The notes under the pieces: model-generated
Database searches by the model: none
What the model was told of the DNA's origin: nothing
What the model saw: only the letters and a program-made list of their open reading frames with translations
Shown here: positions 4,315 to 7,859 of the stretch, piece after piece
How positions within the stretch are numbered: the stretch's first letter is position 1
Layout: every line of letters begins with the position of its first letter
Translations under genes and position numbers: made by a program
Source of the DNA: Lysobacterales bacterium
GTDB lineage: Bacteria > Pseudomonadota > Gammaproteobacteria > Xanthomonadales > Rhodanobacteraceae
NCBI GenBank assembly: GCA_013298265.1
Contig: JAAFHE010000150.1
Coordinates: 1-7,859 of the forward strand
Length of the DNA stretch: 7,859 nucleotides
Direction of reading: 5' to 3'

Positions 4315-5982
4315 ATGACTAGTCTGAATTTTCAGCGGCGCGCCGTTGCCGCCGCCCTGACCCTCGCACTGAGCCTCGGCACGGTTGCCGCCTTCGCGGC
4401 CGGTACGAATCCCGCCCCAGGCGGCCTACAGCTCGCCCCCGGCATCAGCGCACCGGCCTACCAGCTGCGCGTCACCGGCCCTGCCGGCTTCCTGTTTGAA
4501 CGCACGTTCGCCAACAGCCAGTCCGTCGGTGTCGACGCGCCGGCCGGCGGCTGGATCGACGGCGACTATCGCTACGAGATCGTCGGCGTGCAGACCTCGA
4601 CGCGCCGCCGCGGCGACGACGAGGCTACCGGCGCACGCACTGCCCAGCTCAGCGAAAGTGGCAGCTTCGCCGTACGCGGCGGCGTGGTGCAGGTGGCCGA
4701 TGGTGTATTCGCCGCGCGCCAGGACAACGGCCAGAACGCGTCGCCGGTGCCGAACGACCAGGTCATTGCCGACGACCTCATCGTGCAGGGCAGCACCTGC
4801 GTTGGCCTGGACTGCGTCAACAACGAGAGCTTCGGCTTCGACACGATCCGCCTCAAGGAAAACAACACGCGCATCAAGTTCGACGACACCTCGACCGGTG
4901 CGTTCCCCGCGACCGACTGGCAGCTGACCGCGAATGACAGCGCCTCCGGCGGCGCGAACAAGTTCTCGATCGAGGACGTCACGTCGGCGACCATTCCCTT
5001 CACCGTGACAGGCGGCTCGCCGAGCAATTCCATCTTCGTCGACAGTACCGGCCGCGTCGGTTTCCGCACGGCGACGCCAGTGCTGGACCTGCATATTTCC
5101 GACACCGACACGCCCGCATTGCGCATGGAACAGACCGCCGCCGGCGGCTTCACCGCGCAGACCTGGGACGTGGCCGGCAACGAAGCGAACTTCTTTGTAC
5201 GCGACGTCACCGGCGGCAGCCGCCTGCCGTTCCGCATCCGTCCGGGCGCGCCGACCAGCTCGATCGACATCAACGCCAGCGGCAGTGTCGGCGTCGGCAC
5301 GGCTTCGCCGTCGGTCCGGCTCCACGTCTCCGGCAGCGACGGCGCGACCACCCAGGTGCTGGTGCAGGAGAACAACGCGACCGCCGGGGCACGCGACCTG
5401 CTGCGTCTGGAAAACAAAGGTCCGACGCGGCTGCGCCTGAAGAACACCAACACCGGCAACGAGTGGAGTCTCAACGCGCACGATGCGGATTTCCGCATGA
5501 CGCCGGCGGGCTCGCCCACGGTCGCGATGACGATTTTCCCGACCGGCAACGTGACCATCGCCGGCACGCTGACGCAGAACTCCGATCGCAACAGCAAGGA
5601 AAATTTCCGCAGCCTCGACCACAAGGCGCTGCTGCAGAAGATCGCCTCGCTCGACATCACCGAGTGGAACTTCAAGTACGAAAATGACGCCATACGCCAC
5701 ATCGGCCCGATGGCGCAGGACTTCCACACGATCTTCGGCCTGGGCGAACGCGCCGATGGCATTGCCCCGCTCGACACCTCGGGGGTCGCGCTGGCCGCCG
5801 TGCAGGGCCTGCAGAAAGAACTCGCCGACCGCGACCGCCGCATCAGCGAACTCGAATCGCGGCTGGAACGCCTCGACGCGCTGACCCAGAAACTCGCGCG
5901 CAACCAGGACGCGCAGGCGCAGGCGATCCCCGCCTCGCTGGCCGGCCACTGCGATGCCGAGCCGGTCAACACCGGCCTGTAA
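4315..5982 (+). CDS. Secreted tail-fiber-domain protein with C-terminal S74 chaperone-of-endosialidase domain
   Basis: A 555-residue exported protein. Residues 1-28 are a Sec signal peptide (QRRAVAAALTLALSLG core, cut near AFA). An uncharacterised N-terminal domain (about 45-150) follows, then the linker PNDQVIADDLIVQGSTCVG with Cys162 and Cys167. Three fiber-like repeats start near residues 185, 267 and 371, each with a W-x-L/V segment, then a GSP/GAP turn and, in the first two, a G-x-VG-x-x-TA-(T/S)-P step. The C-terminus is an intramolecular chaperone of the S74 (endosialidase) family. The Ser423/Lys428 dyad in NSDRNSKENF fits the S-D-x-x-x-K autocleavage site, and HIGPMAQDF (from His462) is typical. 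A coiled coil (about 497-530, KELADRDRRISELESRLERL) should assemble the trimer. By family knowledge it trimerises and is cleaved before Ser423, leaving a stable fiber. Cys546 lies in a short tail. It is monocistronic and ends at a strong terminator. No phage genes adjoin it. The ligand or role is unknown. Confidence 0.88.
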   Translation: MTSLNFQRRAVAAALTLALSLGTVAAFAAGTNPAPGGLQLAPGISAPAYQLRVTGPAGFLFERTFANSQSVGVDAPAGGWIDGDYRYEIVGVQTSTRRRGDDEATGARTAQLSESGSFAVRGGVVQVADGVFAARQDNGQNASPVPNDQVIADDLIVQGSTCVGLDCVNNESFGFDTIRLKENNTRIKFDDTSTGAFPATDWQLTANDSASGGANKFSIEDVTSATIPFTVTGGSPSNSIFVDSTGRVGFRTATPVLDLHISDTDTPALRMEQTAAGGFTAQTWDVAGNEANFFVRDVTGGSRLPFRIRPGAPTSSIDINASGSVGVGTASPSVRLHVSGSDGATTQVLVQENNATAGARDLLRLENKGPTRLRLKNTNTGNEWSLNAHDADFRMTPAGSPTVAMTIFPTGNVTIAGTLTQNSDRNSKENFRSLDHKALLQKIASLDITEWNFKYENDAIRHIGPMAQDFHTIFGLGERADGIAPLDTSGVALAAVQGLQKELADRDRRISELESRLERLDALTQKLARNQDAQAQAIPASLAGHCDAEPVNTGL

Positions 5983-6004
5983 GAGTTGATTCAATGGCGT
6001 TATC

Positions 6005-6033
6005 GAACCGCCCCTCGTGGGCGGTTCTTTTTT
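6005..6033 (+). terminator. Rho-independent terminator of the fiber gene
   Basis: GAACCGCCC (6005-6013) and GGGCGGTTC (6019-6027) form a perfect 9-bp stem over the loop CTCGT. Six Ts (6028-6033) follow directly. It begins 22 nt after the fiber gene stop. No A-run precedes the left arm, so it works only on plus-strand transcripts and not on the converging glycosyltransferase gene. Confidence 0.93.
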
Positions 6034-6067
6034 CCGCAGCCGCAGATAGCTCACGGCCGTGCCGCGC

Positions 6068-6083
6068 GGCAGCCGGCGCTGCC
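6068..6083 (-). repeat. Short stem-loop after the glycosyltransferase stop codon
   Basis: GGCAGC (6068-6073) and GCTGCC (6078-6083) form a 6-bp stem with a 4-nt loop. It starts 9 nt beyond the minus-strand stop codon. There is no T-run on the minus strand, so at best it is a weak or Rho-assisted end for the glycosyltransferase transcript. Confidence 0.3.
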
Positions 6084-6092
6084 ACTGCCGAC

Positions 6093-7859
6093 TCAGAACA
6101 CCACGACATCCGTATCGCTGAAATGCTGCGTCGTGAGCAGCACGTCGAACGCGATGGGCTCACCGGCCGCACAGTCCGCGCAGGCATAGACGCGCGTCAC
6201 CGCGTCCGCGGCGATCAGCCGCACGCGGCGATCGTCGCCGGCGAACTCAACCTGCGGTGCGCCGACAAAAAAAGCCATGTCGGAAATCGCCAGATGCGCG
6301 CCCGGATCCAGCGTGACGCGGAAGCGCCGCTGTTCCAGCGCGTTGACGCGCGGCACATGCACCGGATACAGCGGCACGGCGGGCATCCCGAATGCGTCGC
6401 CCCCCAGCACGGCGCGCACCGGAAACAGGGCCAGCGCGCCAACGCGTCGCGACGGCGCGAGTCCCACCTCTTTTGCCACTGCGCGCGACAGTCCGATCCA
6501 ATGCGTGCGATGCGCATCGTCGCCGCCGACCTGGACATCGCTGCGCGCGCAGGCCAGGCGCATTTCCATCGCGTAGTCGTACAGCAGGTGGCGAGCGTAG
6601 GCGCCATGTACGCTCGGCGCGCGCTGGCCGCACAGGAACGCGCCGCTGTCGCTCATCGCATAGGCCGGCAGCAGCAGCAGGCGCGCGGGCTCGGTGGCGG
6701 GCTGAGTCACGTTGAACAGCGCCTGGAAGTTGAACGGCCAGTTGCCCGAGACCACGAAGCGCGCCGCCGCGACGCCGCAGAGCAGATTCAATCCCAGCGC
6801 GAGCACGATCGCGACGCCATGCAACCCGCGCACGAGTACGACCTCGCGCCACTGCGCGAGTCCCACCGCGACGGCACCCAGCACGACCACGCGCAGCGGC
6901 GTCGTCATGTAGTACGTCGTCGTATACCGGATCAGCGCCGTCGTCAGCGCGAGCGCGGCAATCGCCGCCACGGCAATCCACAACAGCCGGCGCTGCGCCG
7001 GATCGCGCCACACCAGCAGCCAGCCCGCGGCGCCGCCGAGCAGGACTGCCGCCAGCAGCGTCATGACGGCCAGCACCGCAGCATCCGGCCAGGCGAGCAG
7101 GGTCTGCAGCCAGTAGTGCGCACCGCCGAGCGTGGCCTGGTACAGCAGCGGCACGGCGCTGAGGATGCTGCCGGTGCTCTGCCCGTCCAGCAGATAGGTG
7201 CCGCCGGCGCGGAAGTCCGCGAAATCGTTATGCAGACTCCAGAGCAGATACGGCAGCAGCGGCAGCAGACCCACGGCCAGTGCCGCCAGCCATGCGCGCG
7301 GCGAGCATTGCCGCGTCCAGGCCGAGTGCACGAACACACCAAGGCCTATCCAGGCCAGGCCTATGCTGCTTGGGTGCGCATGCAGCGCCAGCACGAAGCT
7401 CAGGCTCATGCCGATCAACCAGCGCGTGCGCCGCTGCTGCACGAAACGGGTCGCGCAGAGCAGGAACGCGAGCACCAGCGGCGCCGTCAGCACATAGTGC
7501 TGCGGCAGCATCCATTCGAAATTCGACCAGGCCGGCAGCGCGAGCAGCGCGGCCCAGAGCAGGCCGGCACGTTCACCGTGCAGCGCCCCGCCAAGCCGCC
7601 AGGCCAGGATGACCTGGCTCGCCGACAACACGCCGAGCAGCGCGACGACACCGAACCAGCTACGCCCCAGCGCGAGCAGCGCGGCGAGCAGCCAGTACCA
7701 GACCGGCCCGAGATGGAGCGTGCCGGCCAGCACCGGCCCGGCCAGCGGCACTTCCTCGCCATGCAGGAAACGCCAGGCCACGAACAGGTCGCGAGCGAAA
7801 TCCAGATGCGTCGCCGCGTACGGCACGCGCAGCAGATGCAGCAGCACCAGCACTGCCAG
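6093..7859 (-). CDS. GT-C glycosyltransferase, PMT/ArnT-like polytopic membrane protein (partial, 5' end outside window)
   Basis: The minus-strand frame is open from the right edge to a TGA at 6093-6095, giving 588 residues without the true N-terminus. A GTG at 7851-7853 could start translation, but the frame continues beyond it and the first membrane helix would be cut, so the gene very likely starts outside the window. Counting from that GTG, HLDFARD (16-22) has the Asp expected in the first periplasmic loop of GT-C enzymes. LAGPVLAGTLHLGPVWYWLL is typical of PMT-2/GT83-type proteins, which take sugar from a polyprenyl-phosphate donor. Many hydrophobic helices follow to about residue 370, including ALAVGLLPLLPYLLW and MTLLAAVLLGGAAGWLLVW. 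A soluble, probably periplasmic C-terminal domain of about 200 residues then carries ACADC (a CxxC) near its end. Acceptor and sugar are unknown. It converges on the fiber gene. Confidence 0.8.
   Translation of the reverse strand: MAVLVLLHLLRVPYAATHLDFARDLFVAWRFLHGEEVPLAGPVLAGTLHLGPVWYWLLAALLALGRSWFGVVALLGVLSASQVILAWRLGGALHGERAGLLWAALLALPAWSNFEWMLPQHYVLTAPLVLAFLLCATRFVQQRRTRWLIGMSLSFVLALHAHPSSIGLAWIGLGVFVHSAWTRQCSPRAWLAALAVGLLPLLPYLLWSLHNDFADFRAGGTYLLDGQSTGSILSAVPLLYQATLGGAHYWLQTLLAWPDAAVLAVMTLLAAVLLGGAAGWLLVWRDPAQRRLLWIAVAAIAALALTTALIRYTTTYYMTTPLRVVVLGAVAVGLAQWREVVLVRGLHGVAIVLALGLNLLCGVAAARFVVSGNWPFNFQALFNVTQPATEPARLLLLPAYAMSDSGAFLCGQRAPSVHGAYARHLLYDYAMEMRLACARSDVQVGGDDAHRTHWIGLSRAVAKEVGLAPSRRVGALALFPVRAVLGGDAFGMPAVPLYPVHVPRVNALEQRRFRVTLDPGAHLAISDMAFFVGAPQVEFAGDDRRVRLIAADAVTRVYACADCAAGEPIAFDVLLTTQHFSDTDVVVF

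Noticed and set aside
3878..4316. Two small minus-strand open frames (116 and 91 residues) over the tandem hairpin region
   Set aside because: They lie over the repeats, have arginine/serine-rich composition, no ribosome-binding site and no motif; the repeated DNA is better explained by paired stems.
4315..5982. Diversity-generating retroelement target or prophage tail module
   Set aside because: No reverse transcriptase, template repeat, adenine-rich variable region, capsid, baseplate or integrase gene is visible; only the fiber-like protein itself recalls phage.
4426..6054. 542-residue minus-strand open frame opposite the fiber gene
   Set aside because: The plus-strand protein has a signal peptide, fiber repeats, an S74 domain, a Shine-Dalgarno and a terminator. 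The antisense frame has none and would read through that terminator's stem.

Overview
The window is GC-rich (roughly two thirds G+C by eye), densely coding and strongly G/C-biased at third codon positions. It reads as a chromosomal segment of a Gram-negative proteobacterium: there is a lipoprotein signal, two Sec signal peptides and a GT-C type membrane glycosyltransferase. The style of the tail-fiber-domain protein and of one intergenic element suggests the Xanthomonadales (Lysobacterales), but that placement is inference and not proven by any marker gene. I see no rRNA, tRNA, CRISPR array, insertion sequence, integrase or phage structural cluster.

Layout. The left edge (1-247, minus strand) holds the first 82 codons of an exported alpha/beta-hydrolase esterase with a signal peptide and an HGAGETG oxyanion motif. 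A 199-bp divergent promoter region (248-446) separates it from a 651-residue sulfatase/phosphomonoesterase-superfamily hydrolase (447-2402, plus) with an intact CIPSR formylglycine site. Then come 443 bp without a believable gene (2403-2845). These hold a perfect 13-bp inverted repeat, other hairpins and a coding-like frame broken by stop codons. Next is a 338-residue lipoprotein esterase (2846-3862, plus).

A second non-coding stretch (3863-4314) is unusually rich in hairpins. Its most striking part is a tandem pair of about 55-nt units, 95 nt apart, each folding into the same two-part hairpin with a compensatory base-pair change. It leads into a 555-residue secreted protein (4315-5982, plus) made of fiber-like repeats and a C-terminal S74 chaperone-of-endosialidase domain with an intact Ser/Lys cleavage dyad. 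That gene ends at a textbook rho-independent terminator (6005-6033). Converging on it from the right is a polytopic glycosyltransferase of the PMT/ArnT type (6093-7859, minus) whose N-terminus lies outside the window.

How the genes relate. The three plus-strand genes are separated by more than 400 bp each and are probably independent transcription units, not one operon. Most products act in or on the cell envelope: an exported esterase, an anchored esterase, an exported fiber and a lipid-linked-sugar glycosyltransferase. The sulfatase-like enzyme lacks an export signal and is probably cytoplasmic. No single pathway joins them. The best candidates for something undescribed are the tandem covarying hairpins upstream of the S74 fiber gene and the structured, stop-interrupted element at 2403-2762.
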